From contig NZ_LT670819.1 of assembly GCF_900129855.1 (NCBI RefSeq), positions 992,001 through 1,056,000 of the forward strand: 64,000 nt of DNA. The letters run 5' to 3'. Shown here piece by piece: positions 1-7,975 of the stretch. Made by a program: the position numbers and the translations under genes. This DNA comes from Streptomyces sp. 3214.6. GTDB taxonomy: Bacteria; Actinomycetota; Actinomycetes; Streptomycetales; Streptomycetaceae. The notes under the pieces were generated by a model. It was not told where the DNA came from. It searched no databases and saw only the letters and a program-made list of their open reading frames with translations. Numbering within the stretch: position 1 is the stretch's first letter; each line of letters begins with the position of its first letter.

Positions 1-1
1 G

Positions 2-859
2 TATCTCGTCGTCGATCCGCTGCTGCGCTGGGATCCGCGGTCGGTCCAGGTGCCCGTGGTGCATGGTCTGCGCGGGCTCCTCGTGCGGCTGCTGCCCTTC
101 CCGGAGGCGTACCGGGACGGCATGCGGATGCAGTTCGGGCTGGAGAACCAGTCGTGGCAGGGCTTCCTCTTCGGCCATGTGTACTCCGGCTCGCGGTGGT
201 ACTACCTGCCGGTCGCGCTGGTCGTGAAGACCCCGCTCGGCATGCTCGCCCTGTGGGCGGCCGGGGCGGTCACGATGGTCGCGGTGCGCCGGCTGCGGCC
301 CGCGGCGCCGTATGTGCTGCTCCCGGCGGCCGTGCTGCTGGCCTCGGCCATGACCGGGTCACGGGACCTGGGCACCCGGTACGCCGTGTTCCTGCCGATG
401 TTCCTGGCCGTGGCCGCGGGATGCGCCCTGGCGGTGCGCCGGCGGTGGGCGCCGGTGGGGGTGGCGGCGCTGGTGGCGTTCGTCGCCGTCAGCTCGCTGC
501 GGACGTATCCCTACTACCTGCCGTACTCCAACGAGGCGTTCGGCGGGCCGGCGAAGACCCACCTGCGGCTGCACGACTCCAACGTGGACTGGGGCCAGGA
601 CCTGGGACGGCTCGCGGACCGGCTGCGCAGCCGGTACCGGGGCGAGCGGGTGTGGCTGGTGTACAAGGGCAGCGGGGTGCCCGCCGCCTACGGCATCGAG
701 GCCTCCGATCCACGCCGGGCGCCCGCGAGCCGGGTGCACGGACTGCTCGTCGTGTCGGACTCCGCCGCCGCCAAGGCGAAGGGCCCGCTGGCGGAGCTGC
801 TGCGCTCCAGCCGGCCGGTCGACGAGGTCGGGCACTCGATCACCCTGTACCGCCGGTGA
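2..859 (+). CDS. GT39-like membrane glycosyltransferase, C-terminal part (5' end outside window)
   Basis: The reading frame is open from the left edge at position 2, so only the last 285 residues are visible. An internal GTG at 50 is not a convincing start because coding-like sequence runs on upstream of it. Several hydrophobic segments lie in the first half of the visible part, followed by an extracytoplasmic tail with the motif DSNVDWGQDL. That tail is typical of phospholipid-carrier-dependent glycosyltransferases of the GT39/ArnT-PMT superfamily, which move a sugar from a polyprenyl-phosphate donor across the membrane. The acceptor cannot be inferred. The next gene, a regulator, has its own promoter and need not be functionally linked. 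The family call is good; the substrate is unknown. Confidence 0.72.
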   Translation, partial: YLVVDPLLRWDPRSVQVPVVHGLRGLLVRLLPFPEAYRDGMRMQFGLENQSWQGFLFGHVYSGSRWYYLPVALVVKTPLGMLALWAAGAVTMVAVRRLRPAAPYVLLPAAVLLASAMTGSRDLGTRYAVFLPMFLAVAAGCALAVRRRWAPVGVAALVAFVAVSSLRTYPYYLPYSNEAFGGPAKTHLRLHDSNVDWGQDLGRLADRLRSRYRGERVWLVYKGSGVPAAYGIEASDPRRAPASRVHGLLVVSDSAAAKAKGPLAELLRSSRPVDEVGHSITLYRR

Positions 860-900
860 ACCGCGGTCGCGGGGGACGGGAAAGGGCGTCTTCGCCCTCC

Positions 901-928
901 CTGACCGGCAGGGTCCCTGAAGTATGTT
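901..928 (+). promoter_or_regulatory. Candidate promoter of the RpiR-type regulator gene
   Basis: A CTGACC hexamer at 901-906 and a TATGTT hexamer at 923-928 are separated by 16 bases and lie 32 bases before the GTG start at 960. This fits a housekeeping-type Streptomyces promoter, but no transcription data support it. Confidence 0.35.
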
Positions 929-959
929 GAGTTGCGTGGAAGACAAAGGAGGCGCACCG

Positions 960-1880
960 GTGCCATCGCCGCAACAGGCACGCGCACAGGCATCCGCGAT
1001 CACCTCGGGCAGAACCGGTCCGGAGACGGAGGTGTCCCCGACCTCCCGGCTCCGGGCGCTCTTCGACGGGCCCCATCTGTCCCCGGGCCAACGGCGCATC
1101 GCCCAGTATCTGATCGAGCACATCACCGAGGCGGCGTTCCTGTCGATCACCGACCTCGCGGAACGTGTCGGGGTCAGCCAGCCCTCGGTGACCCGGTTCG
1201 CCGCGGCCGTCGGCTTCAGCGGGTATCCGGCGCTGCGGGAGAGGCTCCAGTCAATCGCGCTGGGCACTCTGGCGGTCGGGCCGACGGCGGAGGTGAACCG
1301 GAGCAACGAGCTGCAGGCGGCGGTCGACGCGGAGATCGAGAACCTGGAGAACCTGCGGCGCGACTTCGCCGACCCGGACCAGGTCATCGACGTCGGCCGC
1401 AAGCTGTCGCAGTCGACGCCGCTGACCATCGTGGGACTGCGGATCTCCGCCTCGCTCGCCGAGTACTTCGCCTACGCCGCCCGCCGGGTCCACCCGGACG
1501 TACGGTTGGTGACCCGGGGCGGCAGCGTCGCCTACGACGCGCTGCTGCAGTCCCGGGAGGCGGGCGGGACCTGGGTGCTGGCGTTCTCGATGCCCCGGCA
1601 CGCGCAGGAGACCCTGACCGCCGTACGGGTCGCGCGCAGCGCCGGTCTCAAGGTCGCGCTGATCACCGACCTGGCGCTCGGGCCGGTGGCCGACGAGGCC
1701 GACGCGACCTTCGCCACCGGCACCGGCTCCCGCCTGGTCTTCGACTCCTACGCGGCCCCCGGGGTGATGGCGGCGGCGCTGCTCCAGGCCATGAGCGACG
1801 CCGGTCCCGAACGCACCCAGGCCCGGCTCGAGGAGTACGAGCAGATCGCCGAAGAGCACCGGTTCTTCCTGCGTGAGTGA
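960..1880 (+). CDS. MurR/RpiR family transcriptional regulator
   Basis: This 306-residue protein has an N-terminal RpiR-type helix-turn-helix (about residues 25-100, with AERVGVSQPSVTRFAAAVGF as the recognition region) and a C-terminal SIS sugar-phosphate-binding domain (about 130-260). RpiR-family proteins sense phosphosugars and usually repress catabolic or amino-sugar genes. The GTG at 960 is chosen because a strong AAAGGAGG site sits at 945-952, seven bases upstream; an in-frame ATG at 924 has no such site. No sugar-phosphate gene is adjacent, so the target is unclear. A perfect 14-bp palindrome at 1948-1961 just downstream is a possible binding site. Confidence 0.88.
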   Translation: MPSPQQARAQASAITSGRTGPETEVSPTSRLRALFDGPHLSPGQRRIAQYLIEHITEAAFLSITDLAERVGVSQPSVTRFAAAVGFSGYPALRERLQSIALGTLAVGPTAEVNRSNELQAAVDAEIENLENLRRDFADPDQVIDVGRKLSQSTPLTIVGLRISASLAEYFAYAARRVHPDVRLVTRGGSVAYDALLQSREAGGTWVLAFSMPRHAQETLTAVRVARSAGLKVALITDLALGPVADEADATFATGTGSRLVFDSYAAPGVMAAALLQAMSDAGPERTQARLEEYEQIAEEHRFFLRE

Positions 1881-2189
1881 CCGGCTCCTTCGAAAGACAC
1901 CCCCTCCCCCAGAAGTACACAGAGGGATCATTGCACCCATTTCGCGCATGAATGTTTTCATACTCCTTGCAAAGCCGACGGCATATATAAATACTGCTCA
2001 GGGCCGCACCCGCCCGCGAAGGGCTCCCGTACGAGCACCCCGAGCCGCCGTCTCCTACCCGCGTCGGCGCGCGGGGTGTTCGGGGCATCGCTTGCGCGAG
2101 CGCCCGTGGCGGTCCCGGTCTTCCCCTGGGCCGGGGCCGCCCCAACAGTCGGACCACCGTCACGACGCCACACACCGGAAGCGATGATC
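1881..2189. other. Intergenic region with AT-rich island
   Basis: About 300 bases without a convincing gene. Positions 1923-1998 are strikingly AT-rich for this genome and contain a perfect palindrome (1948-1961) and a TATATAAAT stretch (about 1982-1991). The rest is ordinary GC-rich sequence leading to the start of the next gene. No hairpin terminator was recognised. Confidence 0.5.
1948..1961. promoter_or_regulatory. Palindromic candidate operator ATGAATGTTTTCAT
   Basis: A perfect inverted repeat with arms ATGAA and TTCAT around TGTT. TGAA...TTCA half sites are common among RpiR/MurR-family operators, and an RpiR-type gene ends 68 bases upstream. On the minus strand the palindrome overlaps an ATG preceded by AAGGAGT, as if a minus-strand gene once started here. 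Function is inferred only. Confidence 0.35.
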
Positions 2190-2564
2190 ATGACCCTGAC
2201 GACGACGCGCATCAGCTCGGACTGGCCGTGCCAGGTCAAGACGCCCGGCAGCTACGACTGGGAGCGCTCGGCGGCCAAGTGGCTGCGCGAGCTGGTGCCC
2301 GCGCGCTACGCGAGCTACCCCGCGCTGCTGCGCCACCCGGTGCTGCTCGCCCGCCATGCGCAGATCCAGGTCCAGAACGAGGTCCGGGTGGCCCGCACCG
2401 CCCTGCAGACCGCCCGCGCCGATCTGCCCCGGCTCGGACTGCCGGAGTCGGTCATCGAGCACACGATCAAGATGTACGCGGCCGAGGTCATGCAGTTGCA
2501 GCACATCGCCCGCAGCGTCCGCGCGGTCACCCAGGCCCTCGTGGAGCAGAGCGGCGGGCGCTGA
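2190..2564 (+). CDS. Small conserved hypothetical protein (124 aa)
   Basis: The protein is soluble and largely helical, with no signal peptide or membrane segment. It contains the stretch YDWERSAAKWLRELVPARYA near the N terminus and a C-terminal helix rich in Gln and Ala. The ATG at 2190 is preferred over the ATG at 2184 because GGAAG at 2177-2181 is then eight bases away. I do not recognise a named family. It lies 100 bases upstream of a GAF/PAS/PP2C phosphatase on the same strand, so the two may be co-transcribed, possibly in stress signalling; this is only positional inference. Confidence 0.68.
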   Translation: MTLTTTRISSDWPCQVKTPGSYDWERSAAKWLRELVPARYASYPALLRHPVLLARHAQIQVQNEVRVARTALQTARADLPRLGLPESVIEHTIKMYAAEVMQLQHIARSVRAVTQALVEQSGGR

Positions 2565-2664
2565 ACGGGACGATCCGTTCCGGTGCGCCGAAGGGCATCA
2601 CGCCTGGCGGGGGCGTTGCCGTAACACCCCGATCGAATCCCCGCCCGTGTGCCATGCTCAAGAC

Positions 2665-5058
2665 GTGACGAGCGAACCCGCCCTGCCCGCGGAATCCGGC
2701 GGCGTGCCCGACTTGGCCGCACTGACCCGGGTCGTGGCCCGCCAACGCGCCGAGATGGACCGGCTGCAGGACCTGGCGGCCACCTCGGCCGTGCTGGAGC
2801 GTGCCAAGGGCGCGGTGATGGCACAACTGGGCTGCTCGCCGGACATCGCGCAGGAGGAGCTCGAGCTGCGGGCGAAGAACGCGCGGCGCACGCTGCTGGA
2901 GGAGTGCTGGATCACCCTCGGCGCGCTCACCCCGCCGCCTCGCGCCGACCCGGAGCAGGCACCGGCCGCCGCCGCTTCCGCGCGGGCGGCCGCGCCCGCG
3001 CCGGACCCCGAGAAGATCGACGCCGCCGCCGCCCTCGGCCGGCTGGGCCGGGCCCTCGTCCGCGTCGGCACCCCGCACGATCTCGCCCGGTGCCTGCTGG
3101 AACAGCTCGGACCGGACGTGGCGGCCGACGCCGTGATGCTCTACGCGCGGCTGCCGGCCGGCGGACTGACGCTCGTCGGGCACGCCGGCCTCGACGACAC
3201 GCTGGCCGCGCAGTGGAGCCAGGTGCCGCCGCTCGCCGGGATCGCCGCACTGGACGCCCTCGAAACCGGCCGGCCGTGCTGGCTGGAGGACCTCCGCGAG
3301 GAGGGGAAGCGGTATCTGCTGATCGGGGACCCGCCCGAGCAGTGGGGGTCGCGGGCCTGGCTGCCGGTGGTCACCGGGGACACGGCCGACGTCGCGCTCG
3401 GGATCCTGCGTCGCCGCGAGGGCGCCTTCTCGCCCCGGGTCCGCGAACTCCTGCGGGCCGTCGCCCGGTTGTGCGCGGGCCCGCTGCGCACGTTCGGCAC
3501 CCGGCAGGGTCCTTCCTCGGACGCCGCCGCGGACGCGGTGCAGACGGTCTTCGACCGGCTGCCGGTCGCCGCCGTGCTGCTCGCCCCCTTGCGTACCCCG
3601 TCGGGGCGCGTCGAGGACTTCCGCGTCGACGCCGCGACCGGCATCACCTCCGACGCCGTGGGCCGCAGCGGCCGCGAGCTGGTCGGTCTGCGCTTCCTGG
3701 AGTGCTGGCCGGAGATCGCCGACGAGCCGCTCTGGCAGGGCTGTCTGGACACCCTGGCCGGCGAAGAGCCGTACGAGGGCGAGCCGTTCGCCCGGCAGCA
3801 GACGGTCGACGGGGTCAGCGAGCTCGCCACGTACTGCGCGCGGGCGGCACGGCTGGGCGACGGACTGGTCGTCAGCTGGAGCCGCCACGACCCTTCCGAC
3901 CGGCAGGAACAGCGGCTGGCGGACGTGCAGCGGCTCGGCAACCTCGGCTGGGCGACCTGGAACCTGGTCACGGGCGAGACGAGCTGGTCCGCCCAGGTCT
4001 TCGCCATCTTCGAGCGTGATCCCGCCCAGGGCGTCGTCCCGCTCGCCCGGCTGCCCCGCCTCGCGCTGCCCGAGGACGTGCCCGTGCTGGCCCGCGCCAT
4101 CGGGGAGCTGGTGCGGCACGGGCGGCCGTGCGACGTGCCGTTCCGGATCGTCAACGAGGACGGCATACGGCATCTGCGGGTGGTCGCCGAAGCGGTGCCG
4201 GACATGGACGGCACGCCCGTCGAGGTGCACGGCTTCGTGCAGGACCTCACCGCGCAGCGCAGCGCCGAACTCGCGCTCGTCGCCAGCGAGCGGGCCATCC
4301 TCACCCAGCACGGCGTGCTCCAGGCCGAGCGCACCGTGGCGGCCCGGCTGCAGGACGCGCTGCTGCCCCTGCCGAAGCAGCCCGTCCGGCTGGCCGGGCT
4401 GCGCATAGACATCGCCTACCTGCCCGCGCAGTCGGGCCTCAGCGTCGGCGGCGACTGGTTCAGCGCCATCGAGCTGCCCGACGGCGACGCCCTGTTCGTG
4501 GTCGGCGACGTCGCCGGCCACGGCATAGGCGCCGTCGCCGCGATGGCCCTGCTGCGGTTCACCGCCAAGGGCATGGTCATCACCGGCTCGTCGCTGACCG
4601 GCGCGCTCGCCCGGCTCAACGCGCTGCTGCTGCACTCCCGCGACCCGCACGGCTCGGCGACCATGGTCCTGGCCCGCTACAGCCCGCGGCAACGGCGGCT
4701 GAAGTGGGCGCAGGCCGGCCATCCGCCGCCGTTGCTGGTACGGGCCGGTGCGGCGCGCTACCTGGAGCGACCCTTCGGGATGCTGCTCGGCGCGGCCGAC
4801 ACCCCTCACTACGAGGAGGCGGAGGTCCGCCTCGAGCCCGGCGACCGGCTCCTGTTCTACACCGACGGTCTGGTCGAAAGACCTGCGGAGAGCATCGACC
4901 GGGGCCTGGAGCGGCTCGCCGGCGCCGTCGCCCCCCGCGCCGCGACCGGTCCGGCCCCGCTGGACCGGCTGCTCGCCACGATGCTGGACCCCGAGGGCCG
5001 CGACGACGTGTGCGTGCTCGACATCCAGGTGCCGCGCCCCCGGGATGCCGAGCGGTAG
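2665..5058 (+). CDS. ANTAR-GAF-PAS-PAS-PP2C phosphatase (RsbU/SpoIIE-like)
   Basis: A 797-residue cytoplasmic signalling protein. An N-terminal ANTAR-type RNA-binding helical domain (about residues 30-90, ERAKGAVMAQLGC) is followed by a GAF domain (about 125-280), two PAS-like domains (about 290-530), a short coiled linker and a C-terminal PP2C phosphatase (about 580-795). The metal-binding motifs GGDWFSAIE and VVGDVAGHG are present, as are LLFYTDGLVE and RDDVCVLDI. PP2C proteins of this type dephosphorylate anti-anti-sigma factors in partner switching. The GTG at 2665 gives the intact ANTAR domain; its ribosome site is weak. No HATPase kinase domain is fused and no sigma factor is nearby. 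Confidence 0.86.
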   Translation: MTSEPALPAESGGVPDLAALTRVVARQRAEMDRLQDLAATSAVLERAKGAVMAQLGCSPDIAQEELELRAKNARRTLLEECWITLGALTPPPRADPEQAPAAAASARAAAPAPDPEKIDAAAALGRLGRALVRVGTPHDLARCLLEQLGPDVAADAVMLYARLPAGGLTLVGHAGLDDTLAAQWSQVPPLAGIAALDALETGRPCWLEDLREEGKRYLLIGDPPEQWGSRAWLPVVTGDTADVALGILRRREGAFSPRVRELLRAVARLCAGPLRTFGTRQGPSSDAAADAVQTVFDRLPVAAVLLAPLRTPSGRVEDFRVDAATGITSDAVGRSGRELVGLRFLECWPEIADEPLWQGCLDTLAGEEPYEGEPFARQQTVDGVSELATYCARAARLGDGLVVSWSRHDPSDRQEQRLADVQRLGNLGWATWNLVTGETSWSAQVFAIFERDPAQGVVPLARLPRLALPEDVPVLARAIGELVRHGRPCDVPFRIVNEDGIRHLRVVAEAVPDMDGTPVEVHGFVQDLTAQRSAELALVASERAILTQHGVLQAERTVAARLQDALLPLPKQPVRLAGLRIDIAYLPAQSGLSVGGDWFSAIELPDGDALFVVGDVAGHGIGAVAAMALLRFTAKGMVITGSSLTGALARLNALLLHSRDPHGSATMVLARYSPRQRRLKWAQAGHPPPLLVRAGAARYLERPFGMLLGAADTPHYEEAEVRLEPGDRLLFYTDGLVERPAESIDRGLERLAGAVAPRAATGPAPLDRLLATMLDPEGRDDVCVLDIQVPRPRDAER

Positions 5059-5086
5059 GACTTCGGGTCGGCGTCGTGGCGTCGGA

Positions 5087-5896
5087 TCATCCGCCGCCCG
5101 TGCGGGACTCCAGGTCGCGACGGGTGTCGTCGCCGTAGACGCCGCTCTCGTCGCCGCGGATGCCGTACCAGAGCTGGAAACGGGCCACGGCCTCGGTGAG
5201 GACGGTGTCGTAACGGCCGTCGGTGGGGCCCTTGTCGTACACGTTCGGGATGCGCAGCAGGCGCTTCTGGAGGTCGCTCACCTCGGGGCCGCTGTCTCCC
5301 TCGCGCAGGGTGCCGGCGCCGTCGGGGTCGGCGGAGCCGGCCGCCGTGGCGGCCGGGGTCGGGGCGGAGCTCGCGGGGGGCATCTCACTCACGGGGGGCG
5401 TCTCAGCGGCGGCTTCGCCTCCCCGGCCCGGCAGCAGCAGCGCGCCGGCGAACCCGACGAGTGCCGCCGCGCACACCGCGATCGTGATGGCGGCCCGGCG
5501 CCGGCCCGCACCGGAGTCGGTGCGGGCGCGCGCCCGTGCGCCGTCCTGGACCGGGGCGGCCCGGGATCCGCTCCGCTTGCGCGCCGCGCTTGTGCCGCTG
5601 CCGGGCACGGGCCCGGGCCGGGGGCTGCCACGCTCGCTCGTCCAGTCCCGGCCGCCACGGGGCGGCGGGGTGAGGGCCGGGCGTGGGCCCAGGGGCGGGA
5701 GCTCCTCCGTCCTCGCCTCGTCTACGGCCTGCCGCGACGGCAGGGCGATCGCCTCGTAGGCGTCGGTGTCCTGGGTCAGTTCGGTCATCTCGCGGAACAG
5801 CTCCGCGAGGGCGTCGGTGTTGCGCGGTCGCAGGACCCGGATGGGTTCCAGGACCGGGCGTTCGTGCGGCTGTCCGGGTTCCTCCGGTGTCGGCAC
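5087..5896 (-). CDS. Membrane-anchored peptidoglycan-binding domain protein
   Basis: A 269-residue protein with an acidic and proline-rich cytoplasmic N terminus (about 1-135), one transmembrane helix (about residues 136-158, AAITIAVCAAALVGFAGALL), a Pro/Ala/Thr-rich linker and a C-terminal PGBD fold (about 195-260; GDSGPEVSDLQKRLL, DGRYDTVLTEAVARFQ). It is predicted to sit in the membrane with the binding domain facing the wall. The GTG start at 5896 has a strong GGGAGG site upstream. The gene converges on the PP2C gene with a 28-base gap. No catalytic domain is present, so it probably acts as a wall sensor or scaffold. Confidence 0.8.
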   Translation of the reverse strand: MPTPEEPGQPHERPVLEPIRVLRPRNTDALAELFREMTELTQDTDAYEAIALPSRQAVDEARTEELPPLGPRPALTPPPRGGRDWTSERGSPRPGPVPGSGTSAARKRSGSRAAPVQDGARARARTDSGAGRRRAAITIAVCAAALVGFAGALLLPGRGGEAAAETPPVSEMPPASSAPTPAATAAGSADPDGAGTLREGDSGPEVSDLQKRLLRIPNVYDKGPTDGRYDTVLTEAVARFQLWYGIRGDESGVYGDDTRRDLESRTGGG

Positions 5897-5993
5897 GCTC
5901 GTCTCCCTCCCGTGAGTCCCCCGGGAGAGATACGGACGCGCGGGCCGCCCGGTTCAGCCGCGCGGATCAACGGCGGGGAATCAGCCGCGGGGT

Positions 5994-6821
5994 TCAGCCG
6001 GCGAGGAAGCGGTGCAGGGAGCGCGTCGTCGCGGCGACGAAGGCATCCCGGCCCGCCTCGTCGAGGGCGTCCAGGGAGAGGTACGGATTGAGGTCCTCCA
6101 GCTCCATCAGCAGCAGCTCGCCGTCGGGGGCGCGGCATGCGTCGACGCGCTGGATGCCGTACGCGAGAGCGTTCCAGTCGACGAAGCGACGGGCGAACTC
6201 CAGGTCCCGGACGGCGGGGGCGTACGGCTGGAGCTCCCAGCGGCGGTCGGGGTCCGGGGCGTGGAGGGCGTACTGGAAGTCGTGGTCGACGTAGACGAAC
6301 GAGACCTCGTACGCGAAGTCGACGCGAGGCTGGACCAGGACCGAGCCGTCCGCCAGCGCGGGCAGGGCGTCGGAGGTGACGATCCGCAGGCCCATGGAGT
6401 CGGCGCCGGCCCTGGGCTTGACGACGTACCGGTCGGCCGCGGGCAGGAGGTGCAGGTCCGCGGGGCGGTCGATGGTGGGGATGACGGGGAATCCCTCGGC
6501 GGTCAGGTCGAGGAGGTACTGCTTGCCCGCCATGTCGGCGCGGCCCGTGAGCGGGTTGTAGACGCGTACCCCGTCGTGGAGTGCGCGCTCCCGGAAGGCC
6601 GCGTACTCCTCCTGGTAGCCGAGGACCGGGCCGCTGTTGCGGACGACGACGCCGTCGAAGGCGTGCATCAGGGCCGCCGCGTCCTTCGGATGGCACAGGG
6701 CCAGATCGAAGTCCGCGCGCAGCCGCGAGGTGAGGTAGACGTCCTCGTCGCAGTAGCGGCGCCCGCGGGCCGGGTAGGCCAGGTCGGTGACATAGAGGAG
6801 ACGGGGGCGGGCGGCGGGCAT
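5994..6821 (-). CDS. ATP-grasp domain protein
   Basis: A 275-residue soluble protein with the layout of small ATP-grasp ligases: an N-terminal Rossmann-like part, a central segment with the phosphate-binding lysine (DRYVVKPRAGADSMG) and a C-terminal metal site (LLLMELEDLNPYLSLD). ATP-grasp enzymes join a carboxylate to an amine or thiol through an acyl-phosphate. The overall form resembles RimK/glutathione-synthetase relatives, but the substrate cannot be told. The ATG at 6821 follows an AGGAGA site. The gene is divergent from folD with 175 bases between the starts. Confidence 0.66.
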   Translation of the reverse strand: MPAARPRLLYVTDLAYPARGRRYCDEDVYLTSRLRADFDLALCHPKDAAALMHAFDGVVVRNSGPVLGYQEEYAAFRERALHDGVRVYNPLTGRADMAGKQYLLDLTAEGFPVIPTIDRPADLHLLPAADRYVVKPRAGADSMGLRIVTSDALPALADGSVLVQPRVDFAYEVSFVYVDHDFQYALHAPDPDRRWELQPYAPAVRDLEFARRFVDWNALAYGIQRVDACRAPDGELLLMELEDLNPYLSLDALDEAGRDAFVAATTRSLHRFLAG

Positions 6822-6996
6822 ACGGGTCTCCTGGTGGCCGTCGAGCGGTGCGGAAAGGTTACGTCAGCGGGCTCGAGGGGAGTGCCGCGAGCGGGGCCGG
6901 GACGACGGCGACGGGCGGGACTCCTGGTCGGCGGCGGACGGGCGAGTCGTACGATGACAGGACCGTCGTCTTCTCCTGAAGGGCTCGTCGACTCCC

Positions 6997-7845
6997 GTGA
7001 CCACCGCAACACTTCTCGACGGCAAGGCCGCAGCGGCCGACATCAAGAGCGAACTCGCCCTCCGCGTCCAGGCGTTGAAGGAGCGCGGCGTCACCCCGGG
7101 GCTGGGCACGATCCTCGTCGGCGACGACGCCGGCAGCCGTTCCTACGTGGGCGGCAAGCACCGCGACTGCGCGCAGGTCGGCATCGCCTCGATCCGGGTG
7201 GAGCTGCCCGCCGACGCCTCCCAGGCCGATGTCGAGGCCGCCGTGCTGCGGCTCAACGCCGATCCGGCGTGCACCGGCTTCATCGTGCAGCTCCCGCTGC
7301 CCGCGCATATCGACACCCATGCCGTGCTGGAGCTGATCGACCCCGTCAAGGACGCCGACGGGCTCCACCCGACGAACCTGGGCCGGCTGGTGCTGGGCAT
7401 CCCCGGACCGCTGCCGTGCACCCCGCGCGGCATCATCGACCTGCTGCGCCGCAACCGCGTGGAGATCACCGGCCAGCAGTTCTGCGTCATCGGCTGCGGT
7501 GTCACGGTGGGCCGGCCGCTGGGTCTGATGCTGACCCGCAGCACCGAGCACGCCACGGTGACCCTGTGCCACGAGGCGACGCAGGACACCGCCGCGCACG
7601 CCCGGGAGGCGGACGTGGTGGTGGCCGCGGCGGGCGTGGCGCACCTGGTCCGGCCGGACTGGATCAAGCCGGGGGCGACCGTGCTGTCCGTGGGCCTGAC
7701 CCGCACGGTCGAGGGCATCCTCGGCGATGTCCACCCCGACGTGAGCGACGTCGCCGGTTCCTTCGCGCCGCCCATCGGCGGGGTGGGCCCGATGACCCGG
7801 GCGATGCTGCTGACCAACGTGGTGGAGGCGGCGGAGCGGATCTGA
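6997..7845 (+). CDS. folD: Bifunctional methylenetetrahydrofolate dehydrogenase/cyclohydrolase, divergent FolD
   Basis: This 282-residue protein matches FolD along its whole length. It interconverts 5,10-methylene-, methenyl- and 10-formyl-tetrahydrofolate in the cytosol. The catalytic Tyr/Lys pair is present ([10 protein letters not shown]), as are KDADGLHP and [12 protein letters not shown]. The dinucleotide motif reads [11 protein letters not shown], with Cys where an Arg is usual (GRS or GRG), and the usual IDVG is LSVG. The loop before GGVGP is also changed (PPIGGVGP). These changes suggest altered cofactor use and a second, paralogous FolD rather than the housekeeping copy. The GTG start at 6997 has a distant GAAGGG site. 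Confidence 0.9.
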   Translation: MTTATLLDGKAAAADIKSELALRVQALKERGVTPGLGTILVGDDAGSRSYVGGKHRDCAQVGIASIRVELPADASQADVEAAVLRLNADPACTGFIVQLPLPAHIDTHAVLELIDPVKDADGLHPTNLGRLVLGIPGPLPCTPRGIIDLLRRNRVEITGQQFCVIGCGVTVGRPLGLMLTRSTEHATVTLCHEATQDTAAHAREADVVVAAAGVAHLVRPDWIKPGATVLSVGLTRTVEGILGDVHPDVSDVAGSFAPPIGGVGPMTRAMLLTNVVEAAERI

Positions 7846-7848
7846 CCC

Positions 7849-7890
<42 letters not shown>

Positions 7891-7891
7891 C

Positions 7892-7968
7892 TGGCACTCG
7901 ATTCCCTGGCACTCAGTTCCCCACGGGCAGGGAACTGAGTGCCATCGACGGCGTTCAGATGTTACGTT
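7892..7968 (+). promoter_or_regulatory. Autoregulatory operator/promoter of the TetR gene
   Basis: A perfect 15-bp inverted repeat (left arm 7907-7921, TGGCACTCAGTTCCC; right arm 7930-7944) has an 8-base spacer. A third, direct copy of the left arm with two mismatches lies at 7892-7906. A candidate -10 TACGTT is at 7963-7968, and the -35 position (about 7940-7945) overlaps the right arm. The ATG at 7976 is only seven bases after the -10, so the mRNA may be leaderless. The same GGCACT...AGTGCC core recurs upstream of the next gene. Confidence 0.65.
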
Positions 7969-7975
7969 CCCGTCC

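Noticed and set aside
1251..1961. Minus-strand frame beginning MKTFMREMGAM with a good ribosome site
   Set aside because: Beyond its first codons it is the antisense of the RpiR gene with composition typical of GC-driven shadow frames. Only the start region is noted, as a possible relic.
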